Shown one piece after another: positions 29,470-39,789 of a stretch of DNA of 64,000 nt. The DNA lies in the NCBI GenBank assembly GCA_030374805.1, contig JARGSG010000047.1:248001-312000 (forward strand), written 5' to 3'. This stretch comes from Gracilaria gracilis. Its lineage: Eukaryota > Rhodophyta > Florideophyceae > Gracilariales > Gracilariaceae. A program made the translations under genes and the position numbers. The notes under the pieces were generated by a model. The model saw only the letters and a program-made list of their open reading frames with translations, made no database searches and was not told where the DNA came from. Numbering within the stretch: the stretch's first letter is position 1; every line of letters begins with the position of its first letter.

Positions 29470-30498
29470 GTGCGGTGAACCATGCCCCACAGTCCACCGC
29501 CATATGAGGGTCGAAACCATTCCACAAGCAACATTCAAGGTCAACATTGAAAGGGAGGTTTTATTGATATGTTAGAAGATTTTGTTCTCAAAAGGTTAAC
29601 TAACCTTCAGCTATGGGGAAAGCTTCGACTCACCTTTCAAACTCAACAACAGTCATTTCATCCTCTTCCTGTTGCACGCAAGTGGGAAATGGGAAGACTT
29701 GTGGAAACTATATCTGATGACTACTGAAGCAGTCGTTGGGTCTAAACACTATCGCCCCGCCGCATTACTGCACTGTGTGTAGTCGCCTATCGCATAAGCA
29801 ACGACAACTCGAAGCACTGCAGCTTCATCTCCGACCACTAGATATCCCTTCCCGTCGACAGCCTGAGTCACACAGTCCAGCAGAACGGATCCCACTAGGA
29901 CTGCCGGGGTAAGCGGGGCTAATTTCAAGCTCTAGCCTTGGGACTGTCGACAGGCTGCTGATCGTCGAGCCCTTTGAAATATATTCCCTCTGCTTCTGAC
30001 CAGCCCCTGGGGCGTCCAAGGTCCGCTTACCCCCTGGAGATGGGAGAACATTACTTCCGCATCAGTCGGGTCCAGTGACTAATATACGCCTCTGTACAAA
30101 GTACATTTTTCTGCATGAAGATTAGTAGCAAAAAGAACGAGTGGAGGTTAGCAGCCTTGGAAGAGAACGGTGAGAAAGCGAGCGGTGAGTGTACTTACAA
30201 ATAGCCAGCAGCATTGACTATGTTATATAGAGTTGATAATATGATATAGGTATAAGATGTATAGTTGAGTTGATAATGATATGAGTATAATGTGTATAGA
30301 AAAGTTGATAATGATATGTTGATGTTGTTGTTGATGGGGCTGCGGTTGATGTAGATATGTTTGATGTGGTTGTTGGGATGAGGAGAAGGAAGGCGTTGGT
30401 TGTGGACTCGGCTTTTATAGGGAAATTGAGAGCCCTCTCCTGTTCTACCTATCTCTATACAGGAGAGGACCTACAAAATGCACGTTTGTCAGTTGCGT
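29470..30498 (+). repeat. Dispersed 1-kb repeat, copy 1
   Basis: This copy matches 39790-40815 in the same orientation. The central part, about 29569-30290, is nearly identical to the other copy; the edges diverge. It contains a frame reading EDFVLKRLTNLQLWGKLRL, a short minus-strand frame identical in both copies, a minisatellite of about 34 bp (GTTGATAATGATATGAGTAT type, about 30228-30325), and a TATA-like TTTTATAGGG near 30413. The shared end is CACGTTTGTCAGTTGC. There is no transposase or other diagnostic gene, so the family is unknown; it may be a non-autonomous or solo-end element. Confidence 0.85.
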
Positions 30499-31189
30499 GT
30501 CCTTGGCAGAGAGGTCACAAACATATCGAAAAGTTTCTCCGAGAGACATGGGACAAATGCATTTGGATTGTACTGAGAATAACGCCAAGGGTACGCTGCC
30601 ACCAAATCGAAGTTAGTCGCTTTTCATGACGTACAATGTCGGCGACACACGGTGCAAGGTAGATATGCACTACGAAAAACATTGACCTTCAAGTTCGTGG
30701 TCCACACACGTGTTGCTGCAATGGACAATCACAGAGACCTTCGAATGGGAAGGTATTCTGAAGCGTTGTGCGTTACGGTATGTATCGAAGGTCAGAACAG
30801 ATCTCAACGTATCGAAGAAATACACGCAAGAATATAGATGACTTTGAAGTTTGGAGATGAGGCTTCAGGGAGTGAAAGGGTCAACTCGACGTTGAAGGGC
30901 TTGTATTGGCAAAAGATAAGAAAGTGCAGTCTTTTTTTATGCTTTGCAAGTGATGTCGCTGTCGCAAACCTTTGTAAAGCAGAACCTCGAGAAGCTGCAC
31001 AATCATGAGTCATGATCTGACTCTAGACACGCAATAGGAGAATAGGCTCAGACGAGGATACAAATGAGTTCGTGAGGATGATCTCAATTGCTTTCCCTAC
31101 CCAGAAAAGCTTCGAACCAAGCCACTTATACTTCCATCAATCCGAGTGGTGACCGAAAGGCAAGTCCGTTCAACTTCTTCTAGGGCAGA

Positions 31190-31477
31190 CTACTCATGTG
31201 CACGGCAGTCGTTCCAGGGAAGTCTTCTCTTCTTGCATCCTATGCTGGCCAATCTCAGTTTCGGAATACCCAAGAACATAACGAATACACGACCCGGGAG
31301 GTCGTTAAACTCGCCCAAGCGATCGGTCAGCTTGCCGGTCGCCGTCGCGGACCTGGGTGGTACGTCGTGAAAAGGCCCCCGTCTAACTGCACGCACGCAG
31401 TCGGTCACGAGCCTGTTTTCGGAAGAAGATCCAACCGCCCTTTCCCTGAATTTTTTCCCTCGAACGAAGAGCTTCAA
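31190..31477 (-). repeat. Diverged coding remnant, copy 1
   Basis: On the minus strand this DNA encodes DVPPRSATATGKLTDRLGEF, which is clearly related to DIPPRSAMAIGKLADRLTEF encoded at 34212-34375 on the same strand. DNA similarity is also visible by eye. The two are old, diverged copies of one coding element or gene family. I do not recognise the protein. The plus-strand frame over the same DNA (31196-31696) is a shadow. Confidence 0.6.
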
Positions 31478-31884
31478 TGGAGCCTCTGGACAGGGCTTTT
31501 CCAGGGTTTTCTGGGATGGACTACGCTTGGGTCGGAAGATGACGCAGGCTACGCGCCGGTTCTTTTACCTGATCTCGCCGATGATATAGGGGTTGGGTGG
31601 AAAGGACGTCGTCAATGGTTTCTTTGGCGACAAAAGCGGTACATGCGAAGCGCCTTGTCGTGGTGTACACCTTACGCGGCGAGCTCTAGAGGTTGAATGG
31701 AGAGGTTCAGTGAAGAAGAAGGCGATTATCGTCGCAAACGAAACGCTTCTGCGGTCGAAAACACCTTAGGTACCTAATACTTTCTTTGTACCATATTATA
31801 GCCCCGTGAGTGTAGCACGGCTACCAAGGGTACTGATTTGTGGTTTGTGGCTACGGTGTAGAGATAAGTGTTATAGGTTGTTGG

Positions 31885-31952
31885 GGTTCTTAGCATACCC
31901 CCGCGTACGAGTAATTCACGTACGCGTTTCATAAATGAGAGAGAGAGAGATA
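31885..31952 (+). repeat. Stem-loop plus (GA)n repeat, possible third family member
   Basis: CGCGTACG/CGTACGCG forms an 8-bp hairpin, followed by TTTCATAAATGAGAGAGAGA. The 3' end resembles the repeats at 33997-34100 and 41405-41500. Family membership is tentative, because the TAATT lies in the loop rather than after the stem. Confidence 0.45.
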
Positions 31953-32029
31953 ACGAATACAGAACCATAGTGAAGACGAAGAAAGGGTCAAAAGAGGGCA
32001 AACGAAGGCTATATCCTTCGGTATCTCGG

Positions 32030-32115
32030 AAGCAAAAAATGATTGGGTGCGCGAGTTGGGAATCGAATACGACACACAAGGCTCTGTCTCGTTGTGCAAG
32101 AGTGTCATGGGATCC
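32030..32115 (-). repeat. tRNA-like sequence with B box and T-run
   Basis: On the minus strand TATTCGATTCCCAA resembles a Pol III B box (T-arm), and about 20 nt later a run of six T could act as terminator. No full cloverleaf is seen. Possibly tRNA-derived. Confidence 0.3.
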
Positions 32116-32138
32116 ATAATATGGATCCCATATTATGG
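32109..32138. repeat. Two interlocking palindromes
   Basis: GGGATCCATA-A-TATGGATCCC (32109-32129) overlaps CCATAATATGG-ATC-CCATATTATGG (32114-32138). Either hairpin can form but not both at once. Confidence 0.8.
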
Positions 32139-32601
32139 TCTTACTTCTCTGACCCCGACAAGGGTTCCAAGTTGCAAAGTCGAACACGAACAGGCACCTC
32201 TTGACGTTTAGTTTACCCTTGATAGAGGAAGTCCCAACACCGAGACGAAAGGGTCACCATTTGCCCACTACTCTTGCCACATCATCTATTAAGGGTAGTA
32301 ATGATTGTTCTCGTCTCCAAATTCTTGCAAGAAGATGCCCTAAAAGACGTTGCTTGGCAGCTGGTTTCCGGATTTCGACCGATCCAAATCGCGGCGCGAT
32401 CGCCAATCAATGACGCTTCTGCTGGAGGTTCACCACCCACGAAGAAGTGGTGACTGAAAGAATCTGAGCCTGATATTTTCTCATTGTGAGCGCTTCTACC
32501 CTCGGCTAGCGTTGAGCTAGCGTTTTGCTTCCGTTTCAAGCTGCGCTTATCTCGCACTCACTTCCTGGAGCGCGCTTGTTTTTCAGAAACGACCCCAAAT
32601 C
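32139..32601. other. 5' flank of HhH-protein gene
   Basis: About 460 bp with no supported gene. A minus-strand 91-codon frame has no known domain. The region includes the presumed promoter of the downstream gene. Confidence 0.4.
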
Positions 32602-33546
32602 ATGTGGGGCAGTGTAGAAGTCGAGAAATGGAATAGCTCTCTTTCGGGCTACCCCGCGTTGATATCGGTGCGTGAGAAGGACCAGAACAAGCCAGGCTTG
32701 ACTGAACTCGAAGAGTTTGTCTTCTCCGAGTTACCAGCGACGGTCAAGTCAAGGGATCAACCGCACATAACCAAGGAAGAGTATTGCAAGCTGGTGAAAT
32801 GGAAACTAAAGCGTGGGAAGTGGCGCCCGAGACTTCAGAGATTTGCTGATGAGGTTGAAGAAGATGCTGTCCGTGAAGCCAGTACGGATGCACTCAAACT
32901 GCTCGATAAGAAAGAGATAAAGAAGGCTATTCAGAAGCTTGTGACGCTAAGAGGGTGTGGTCCGGCCACTGCTAGTGTGATTCTCAGCGTGGCGGACCCA
33001 AATTTACCGTTCATGTCAGATGAGCTTCTTCTTGCCGCGTTGGGACAGGCAAGCAAATATACCGTTAAGGTTTGTTTCCCAAATCCAGTAAGAATCTTTT
33101 GCAAATGCTTCGTTTCTTCTGTTTACTAACATGGCTTCCCTTTGTAACTAATCCAGGTTTATCTTGAGTTAAAAGAAGCTGTACAGAAGAAGATGGCAGA
33201 GTTGTCGAAGGAAGACTCTGAGAAAGAATGGACTGCGATTGATGTCGAGAAAGCCGTGTTTGCCAGTTACCATAATCCTGCATCAGCCAACGGACACCAT
33301 AAAGAAGATTCGAAAACCAGCGCCAAGAAAGTGGTCACAAAAGATCCGGCAAGAGACACAGAAGTTAAGGAGAAGGAAGTCGAATCACCTCGAAAGACGA
33401 CGGCGAAGTCTCCGAAAGTGTTGAAGAAATCACCTGCTAAGAGAAAGGCATCGGAAGAAACACCAAAAGATTCGATTGAAGTTGATAGAAACACTCGTGC
33501 TTCTACTGTTCGCAAATCCAAGCGAACACGGCGTCAACCACAGTGA
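32602..33546 (+). CDS. Conserved helix-hairpin-helix protein, two exons
   Basis: Exons 32602-33069 and 33157-33546 give 285 residues. The 87-nt intron starts GTTTGT, has a perfect TACTAAC branch site at 33123-33129 and ends CCAG. The protein belongs to an uncharacterised eukaryotic family with the pattern ITKEEYCKLVKWKLKRGKW (about residues 55-73) and a HhH motif LVTLRGCGPATASVILSV (about 113-130) followed by FMSDELL, similar to HhH DNA-glycosylase folds but lacking an obvious catalytic Asp motif. The C-terminal 100 residues are Lys/Ser/Thr-rich with PKDSIEV and KSKRTRRQPQ, likely nuclear and DNA-binding. Function unproven. Confidence 0.82.
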
Positions 33547-33996
33547 TCGTCCTTGTCAGTTTTCTATAACTGGTATTCTTCATATCCCCATCTAATGAAG
33601 TCCCTCTTCTATGAGAAGCAAAATCAACAGTGCCTCATATCGGGGAGATCGGGAATAGGACGTATCCGCCGAGAAGAAATCATTAATCGACGTTGTCACA
33701 TCTTATGACATACTTCCGTTTTTTTGGTGTTCTTAGCTTGGCTCCTTGATGTCAGCGAGGCTTGGGCGAATTCCGAGCAACTGCTTGGGTGTTTGTAGCT
33801 GTTTCACAAGTTCACATCTTAGTTCCAGATGATAAACAAATTCAGAAAGAGAATGCATCTCTTCTAAAGCTGAGTTCTTTACTCTTCACTTGCCGTTAAG
33901 AGAGTCAATATGAAAATGTGAAGATGCAACCAGTCGTGACTTGAGAAGAAGATACTCACATTCAACAAGCTGCAACAAGCAGTAATTGAACACCTA
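33547..33996. other. Gene-poor region
   Basis: About 450 bp after the HhH gene with no open frame worth calling and no recognised repeat. Confidence 0.5.
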
Positions 33997-34100
33997 CTCT
34001 CTCTCTCTCTCTCTCTTTCTTTTATGAGTGCGCTAACTTAATTACAACGTAGCACAGAACGTTTTTCTTGAAAGGAACGTTCTCTCACATGAAAAGCCAT
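33997..34100 (-). repeat. GA-tailed stem-loop repeat, copy A
   Basis: Read on the minus strand: GTGAGAGAACGTT, a GAACGTT/AACGTTC hairpin, TTGTAATTAAGTTAG, then AAAGAAAGAGAGAGAG. It matches 41405-41500 on the plus strand along its length. A short element with a simple-sequence tail of this kind resembles a SINE. Confidence 0.7.
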
Positions 34101-34211
34101 GCATGTACCCGAGTTGAGGTCCTGAGAAACTCTGCGTATTACGATTCGCAATGCGGGGATTTGCTCAGGAGGAATTAAAGTACACATTTCACATTAAGAT
34201 AGAGAGATAAT

Positions 34212-34375
34212 ACCCGAGAAGTTCCTAAACTCGGTCAAGCGGTCAGCCAGCTTGCCAATTGCCATTGCGGACCTTGGTGGAATGTCGCTGGAGACCCCCC
34301 GAGCAGCTGCATTTAGGCAACAGGCTACGAACAGATCATCGGATGAGAATGTTGTTGGTCTCCTAGGCGGCACAA
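34212..34375 (-). repeat. Diverged coding remnant, copy 2
   Basis: On the minus strand it encodes DIPPRSAMAIGKLADRLTEF, matching copy 1 at 31190-31477. It lacks a start and is closed by the 3' end of NUP85 nearby. An old element or gene-family relic. Confidence 0.6.
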
Positions 34376-34415
34376 AGTGGTAAGAGTTTCCTTAGTACGT
34401 TGCGGACACAAAGAA

Positions 34416-36473
34416 CTAGGATGGGTTTATTGCTCTCGCCATCACCTTTGACAAGATCTTCCTGCAATACCCAAGCGATTCTGTCAAGTCTTCAACATTC
34501 CTCCCATCTGTAACCTCCATGTTAGCAATATTCATGGTAGTCCGTTCCCATTTCAAACGGCTTCGAATGCCCTCCAGAAGAACATCGGCAGCATGAGGCC
34601 CCGTGGTCAACTCTAAAGCATTAATCAAACTACGTAACACCGAGCGAGGGAACGACCGACTTGCTCCCGGAATCTCTTCTAGAACCCGCACTGCGTCGAA
34701 TACTGCAACACACCAATATCTGCGTGGAAGTCCCCCACCGACAAGAAGAGTATTAACGTTTTGGACGAAAGAGTTGACCGCAGGAATGACTGCTTCAGCT
34801 TGAGTTTCGATCTGATTCTCATCATCTTCTTGAGCTGCTTTCAACCCGGCCAACATTTTGAGCTGTTCCTGCATATCTTTGTATACGTCCAGATAGTCGA
34901 ATGCTTGTCTCATGTCTTCGTTAGCAAACTTGTTTATCGCATTGACAACATTAATAAGAAGTAGGCCACCATTTGAATCAGGACCTTCTCTTTCAGCTGC
35001 TTGCAGAGCCAAATCTACCACTTTCTGAGCTTCACGAATCGCTCCGACAGTCGCATACCAAGAAATCGCGCCACCCAAATTATTGTACTCCAAACATTGG
35101 GAACCAAGCGAGGTTTGTATTCTCCGAGCCGTCTTGGGTAGGTTTCGGATTCGGCATAAGTGCAGTGCCTTTTCCGCTTCTAAGTCGCCGCCCCCATGAA
35201 ACTCTTTTCTCATTAACAGGTCTATGAGCCTGGTATCTCCAAGCGTGGGACATGCCATATAGTAGTCTGCAGCAATGCGCCAAAATCCTGGATAGTTTTC
35301 TAGCTCTCCTGCAAACTTGACAAAAAACCTTTCCTTGACACCAATGTTGATGTTCTCAGCTGTAGGAGGATGTGTGTCGGACACCTTGCCAATACGGACC
35401 AGCAGTTCACCAAGATGTGCAGAAAACCACGCTGTGGGTAATGTGATCTCCAGTATAACCAAAGCGTTTAAGCAATTGCCCATGGCAGCTTCAACGAGGG
35501 CTAGACCAGGCCCTTCTTTTGGTGTAACTTTCGCCATGCTCGCCTCAGCGGACGAAGATAAAACAGTCCTGATTCCACTACGTAAACTATTCTCAAAGCC
35601 ATCTTCTTCTGGAAAGTACATGGCACACGCTACGAACATCTCTTCCCATGTTCTGCACAACGTCGCTATGGCGTTATGATCCCCACTCAAGATCTGAAAA
35701 ACTTGTCTTGCTGTGGGGTGGTAATCAAGTTCATCCAGTAATGTCCAGCTACGACAAATAGTCTGCCAGTTACCCCATGATTGATCGCGTCTAGCGTGAA
35801 TAGAATTGCTCGGTGCTTTCTCAAATATTGAATGGAGCGCCTTGAATACCGAACGAGACGCAAGTGCTGTCCTTCGTTTCTCCGCCATTTCTTGTTGTTC
35901 CGTTGGGCTTTCCCATTCTTTTTCAAGCTCAAATGTGCTCTGGAGACTAGCGGCGACAATTTTCTGTGCGCCTTCAATGTTGCCACATAGAACACACTTG
36001 GCTATTAAATTCCACAACGCGTCGTCCGAAAGAGACGATGAGTTGGAAATTGCATCAGCGTCTGGGCGTTGCTCTGGGAAATTAGCTTTAAACCATTCCA
36101 CAAGTTCGACGCTGATGTGGTCGTCAATCTGGGTTCTGTCCCTGATGAACACGATTTCAATGAGATGCCAAACCGTCATTCCCATTTTCAATGCACTGCG
36201 GAGACCTTCCTGAGATTGATCTTGCAACGAATCCAGACATTGTTTGCATTCCTGAACGAGGCAGCGGTAACGAAAGCTGAGATCTATCGGTGAGAGTTGA
36301 TCTTGTCGAGATATTGCATAGTGGGCGGCGCGGAAGAGTTTCAAAACCGGACGTGGAAGTGGTTCATGAACCTGTGAATATACAGTGGGGTTAGAGAAGG
36401 GAGCTGATGGTCTAAAGGAAAAGAGTGAATCTGAAAGCACTTGCGGCCGAGGAGGAGAGAGAGCAGGTGCCAT
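34416..36473 (-). CDS. NUP85: Nucleoporin NUP85
   Basis: A 685-residue, all-helical protein matching NUP85, a member of the Y-shaped NUP107-160 complex of the nuclear pore that stacks against SEH1/SEC13. Marks in order: WHLIEIVFIRD (about 105), LWNLIAKCVLCGNIEGAQKI, WGNWQTICRSW, LGELLVRIGK, PGFWRIAADYYMACPTLGDT, EKALHLCRIRNLPKTARRI, LGGAISWYA and LPRRYWCVAVFDAVRVLEE. The length fits (human 656, yeast 744). It is one exon. A start at 36473 is followed by an FG-free N-terminal tail. The nearest upstream neighbour is BIO3-BIO1 (divergent), with a tRNA-like sequence between. Confidence 0.85.
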   Translation of the reverse strand: MAPALSPPRPQVLSDSLFSFRPSAPFSNPTVYSQVHEPLPRPVLKLFRAAHYAISRQDQLSPIDLSFRYRCLVQECKQCLDSLQDQSQEGLRSALKMGMTVWHLIEIVFIRDRTQIDDHISVELVEWFKANFPEQRPDADAISNSSSLSDDALWNLIAKCVLCGNIEGAQKIVAASLQSTFELEKEWESPTEQQEMAEKRRTALASRSVFKALHSIFEKAPSNSIHARRDQSWGNWQTICRSWTLLDELDYHPTARQVFQILSGDHNAIATLCRTWEEMFVACAMYFPEEDGFENSLRSGIRTVLSSSAEASMAKVTPKEGPGLALVEAAMGNCLNALVILEITLPTAWFSAHLGELLVRIGKVSDTHPPTAENINIGVKERFFVKFAGELENYPGFWRIAADYYMACPTLGDTRLIDLLMRKEFHGGGDLEAEKALHLCRIRNLPKTARRIQTSLGSQCLEYNNLGGAISWYATVGAIREAQKVVDLALQAAEREGPDSNGGLLLINVVNAINKFANEDMRQAFDYLDVYKDMQEQLKMLAGLKAAQEDDENQIETQAEAVIPAVNSFVQNVNTLLVGGGLPRRYWCVAVFDAVRVLEEIPGASRSFPRSVLRSLINALELTTGPHAADVLLEGIRSRLKWERTTMNIANMEVTDGRNVEDLTESLGYCRKILSKVMARAINPS

Positions 36474-36599
36474 TTTCGATGAGAACGTGGTCTGAGCCGG
36501 ACTGACGTAGCGGTGCCAGGCCTGCTTTTAAGCCGTTTCAAATTCAAAGTAGTTGCAAGGTGTATTACCGCAATGACGGGAAGACGGAAAGAAGGAAAG

Positions 36600-36745
36600 G
36601 GAACGAACTGCAAAAAGAAAATGCGTTTCCCAAAGGTTTTGTCATGAATCGAACACGAAACGTCCAAGTGTACAGACCTTCGTATCTATCTTCTACGAAG
36701 GTGTCCTAACCAAGGTAGATAACTTTTCAAGGGCACTTTGTTTAA
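36600..36745 (-). repeat. tRNA-like relic with D-arm, anticodon-like hairpin and T-arm
   Basis: On the minus strand: TTATCTACCTTGGTTAGGAC resembles the D-arm/A box of Glu/Asp tRNAs; CCTTCGTA..TACGAAGG is a perfect 8-bp hairpin where the anticodon arm would be; TCGTG-TTCGATT-CATGA forms a 5-bp T-arm with a 7-nt loop containing a B box. The acceptor ends do not pair, so it is not a working tRNA. A second B-box-like GGTTCAAACCC lies on the plus strand at about 36825. Probably a SINE head or tRNA pseudogene. Confidence 0.5.
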
Positions 36746-37057
36746 CTACCCCTTGGGTAAGATACGAAGGGGCATTAAAAATTTCAAGTTTTTTGTCAGT
36801 TGATACAGAGTATCTAGTGCGAGGGTTCAAACCCTACCGTTGGTAGAATGTGGTGCTGAGCACAATTGATCCGCAATGATCCAACGGTAGCGTTCCCTCA
36901 CGAGCTCCAGTAGTAGCCCCTGGTCTTGTAGATAAAGTTACCAGGGAAAGCAAGGGTATTCGAGCAGCTCCGGATCATGCAACCTTATTACATTGCCGCT
37001 CCCCATTAAACCAACATCTCCAAAGCTACAATACGTGTACTGCATCAGTTCATAACC

Positions 37058-39334
37058 ATGTCTCCGCTGTCGTGCATCTTCCTTCAATGCCGTCGTATTC
37101 ACGCCCATCGATGCGCCCATACGTGGGCAAAAGGCCATCCGCTTACCTTTCAAGTTTGGGGCGCGAACACGGCGGTCGGAAAAACTGTTTTCTCGGCCGG
37201 GCTACTTCGCGCTGCGGATAGCCCCTCGCTCTACCTTAAGCCTGTTCAGACCGGATATCCTTCTGATGATGACTCTGGAGCTGTTCTCCAGCACGCTTCA
37301 AAGGCAAACGCACTTACTCTTTATTCTTATGAAAAGCCTGTCAGTCCTGACTTGGCAGCCAGTCTTGAACAGCAACAGCCAGTGTGTGATACTGAGCTGT
37401 GCAGTCATACCGAAAGGGTTCTAAACGATTATCGTGAATCCATCTCTGGGGAAGAAGTGCCCAATCCTGTTGCTCTTGTCGAGACGGCTGGTGGTGTCTT
37501 GTCCCCATGCCCATCTGGAACATCGCAAGCAGATGTTTATCGCCCACTGCGTCTTCCAGCTATTCTGGTTGGCGATGCTAATTTGGGTGGCATCTCAACT
37601 ACTTTAGCCGCATACGAGGCATTATTACTCCGCGGATACCAAATTCCGGCCTTGGTCTTGTTTGCGGAGCAAAGTGGCCACCTAGACAACGAAGCCTCCA
37701 TCCAACAAAAGGTTCGATCCGAAACCTCTGTTTTCCGTGCCCCGAAACTTCCACAACCAAACATTCCACTACGAGACTACTTCAATGATGACAGTGTGAA
37801 CCATTTCTTCACCCAACTATTAGGCCATTTGCTCCACTCAGAAGAAGACCGATTGACAGCAATAGAGAAGATGAATGCCGAATCTCGAGAGATCTTCTGG
37901 TATCCCTTCACGCAGCATACGCAGCTACATGATATCGTTTCCATAGATTCTGCTTATGGAAACGACTTTATGGTCTATAGTGATGATAAAGGGTTGAATC
38001 CCATGACCGATGCTATTGGGAGCTGGTGGACGAACGGTTTGGGACACGGCGATGCAGGTCTTGCCAAAGCGATTGGCGCCGCTGCCGGCCGATATGGGCA
38101 TGTGATGTTCGCAGAAGCTACGTATGAACCAGCGTTTGCTCTCGCAAAGAATGTTCTAAATGGCCCTGGTGCGGGTTGGGCTTCACGTGCTTTCTACTCA
38201 GATGACGGGTCGACGGCTATGGAGGTTGCCTTGAAAATGGCGTTCAGGAAGAGGGCGGTCGACTTCCCAGAACGTAAAGAGCTTCCAGTGAGGATAGTTG
38301 GCTTGAGTGGTAGTTACCATGGCGATACACTTGGAGTTATGAACTGCTCTGCTGATAGCGATTTTAATCGTTCGCAGACACCATGGTATAAGTCATGCGG
38401 TATTCATTTTGATCCACCTTGCGCTTCGATTAAGGATGGGATTTGGACTATCGAAAGTCCTCCATCACTTCCGACTGATGATGAAGTTCAGCTTTCTGGG
38501 CAAGAAGAGTTGTTTTCGACGGAGAGAACCGTTGCGACTTATGAAGAGCAGATTGGTGGTAAGCTTGACCAAGTTCTGGAACAGGGTGATATCGAACTGG
38601 GCGCCTTGGTCATTGAACCAATATTGCTGGGTGCCGGTGGAATGAAGATAGTGGACCCAGCATTTCAAAGAGCGCTCGTTGATGAATGTCGAAAACGACA
38701 AATCCCGATTGTCTACGACGAAATATTTGTTGGATACTGGCGTCTAGGAGTTGAAAGCGCTGGAAAGCTTCTCGGGCGGGACCCTGACATTGGCGCATTC
38801 GGTAAACTATTAACGGGTGGAAGCGTTCCCCTGTCCATGACGATTGCCAGTGAGGAAGTATTTCAAGCTTTTGATGGGGCTTCAAAGAAGGAGGCATTGC
38901 TTCATGGTCATTCTTACACGGCACATGCTATTGGATGTGCAGCTGGCGTAGAAAGTCTTGAGAGGTTTGAAGTGTTGCGGGAGCGGGGGAATAGACAGTT
39001 AAAGTATTGGGATGAGGGGGTTGCTCGGGAAATAAGCAGTTTTGAGGTCGTCAAGAGTGTCAGTGTCGTAGGGACTGTTATGAGTGTAGAATTCAACGCT
39101 AAGGACGGAGCGGGATATAGCGCGACTGGGGCTCTCGAGATGTCGCGCAGGTTGAAAGAAGAGGGGATTTTCACTAGACCGTTGGGGAATGTAATATACA
39201 TGATGTGTCCCCCCCTGGCAGGGAGAAAGCAATGTGACGTGCTTTCAAAACGTTTGTTGGGGATGCTAGACAAGTATGAGCATGAAAAGTCAGGTTCCAA
39301 ATCGAAGGAAGACGACAGCGTCTTGGCCTCATAG
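37058..39334 (+). CDS. BIO3-BIO1: Bifunctional dethiobiotin synthetase / DAPA aminotransferase
   Basis: A 758-residue fusion that catalyses the third and second steps of biotin synthesis, the same order as plant BIO3-BIO1. Residues about 30-270 are dethiobiotin synthetase (P-loop G35ANTAVGKT43, then LKPVQTGYP and VETAGGVLSP). Residues about 285-745 are class III aminotransferase for 7,8-diaminopelargonate, with FWYPFTQHTQ, GSWWTNGLGHGD, SDDGSTAMEVALKMAF and IVYDEIFVGYWRLG, and PLP Lys583 in FGKLLTGGSVP. The N-terminal 25 residues are Cys/His/Arg-rich and could target mitochondria, as in plants. It is one exon. The KAPA-to-biotin chain needs BIO2, not present here. Confidence 0.95.
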   Translation: MSPLSCIFLQCRRIHAHRCAHTWAKGHPLTFQVWGANTAVGKTVFSAGLLRAADSPSLYLKPVQTGYPSDDDSGAVLQHASKANALTLYSYEKPVSPDLAASLEQQQPVCDTELCSHTERVLNDYRESISGEEVPNPVALVETAGGVLSPCPSGTSQADVYRPLRLPAILVGDANLGGISTTLAAYEALLLRGYQIPALVLFAEQSGHLDNEASIQQKVRSETSVFRAPKLPQPNIPLRDYFNDDSVNHFFTQLLGHLLHSEEDRLTAIEKMNAESREIFWYPFTQHTQLHDIVSIDSAYGNDFMVYSDDKGLNPMTDAIGSWWTNGLGHGDAGLAKAIGAAAGRYGHVMFAEATYEPAFALAKNVLNGPGAGWASRAFYSDDGSTAMEVALKMAFRKRAVDFPERKELPVRIVGLSGSYHGDTLGVMNCSADSDFNRSQTPWYKSCGIHFDPPCASIKDGIWTIESPPSLPTDDEVQLSGQEELFSTERTVATYEEQIGGKLDQVLEQGDIELGALVIEPILLGAGGMKIVDPAFQRALVDECRKRQIPIVYDEIFVGYWRLGVESAGKLLGRDPDIGAFGKLLTGGSVPLSMTIASEEVFQAFDGASKKEALLHGHSYTAHAIGCAAGVESLERFEVLRERGNRQLKYWDEGVAREISSFEVVKSVSVVGTVMSVEFNAKDGAGYSATGALEMSRRLKEEGIFTRPLGNVIYMMCPPLAGRKQCDVLSKRLLGMLDKYEHEKSGSKSKEDDSVLAS

Positions 39335-39789
39335 GTTGTTGGAGCTTTTTATTAATGAGGAATCATTACTTTGTACTTCTCCTTTATTAGGCGTCCCTGA
39401 TTCTGATACGAATTATCTATCTTACAGATATCTTTTGCTTTTGAAGAAGGTCAGAGAAGCTTCACGGACCAAAGCTCTGTCATGTCTAGCAAGGACTAAT
39501 TTCCCAGTGTGGAACAAATGTCAAGAAAGATGTGTATGCAGGTCAGGGCAGCCCCGCTTAACATATACGGTTGTGAGAGTGTACTTTTAAGTAGCACTGT
39601 AGCGTCGTGCTTCATTGCGCCCGGAATGCGTTTTACTTCTCCTCTGTAGCTCACCAGTCGTCTTTTCGTAACGGTACCAACGGTACCGTTGGTACACTGA
39701 GCATCGCGACCAGTTGTTTCGTTTTTCTTGGTTCGAATTTGCCGTGTCCAATACCAGAAAAGGTTGGCGAGATTGCCCATGACACACGT
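39335..39789. other. Downstream flank of BIO3-BIO1
   Basis: About 450 bp with no supported gene. It includes the 22-bp palindrome at 39674-39695 listed separately. Confidence 0.4.
39674..39695. repeat. Perfect 22-bp palindrome around GGTACC
   Basis: A perfect palindrome with half-site GTACCAACGGT. Related TACCGTTGGTA motifs occur at about 36837, 53021 and 59040. Confidence 0.85.

Noticed and set aside
31196-31696. 166-codon plus-strand frame
   Set aside because: The minus strand holds the sequence shared with 34212-34375; the plus frame is not conserved.
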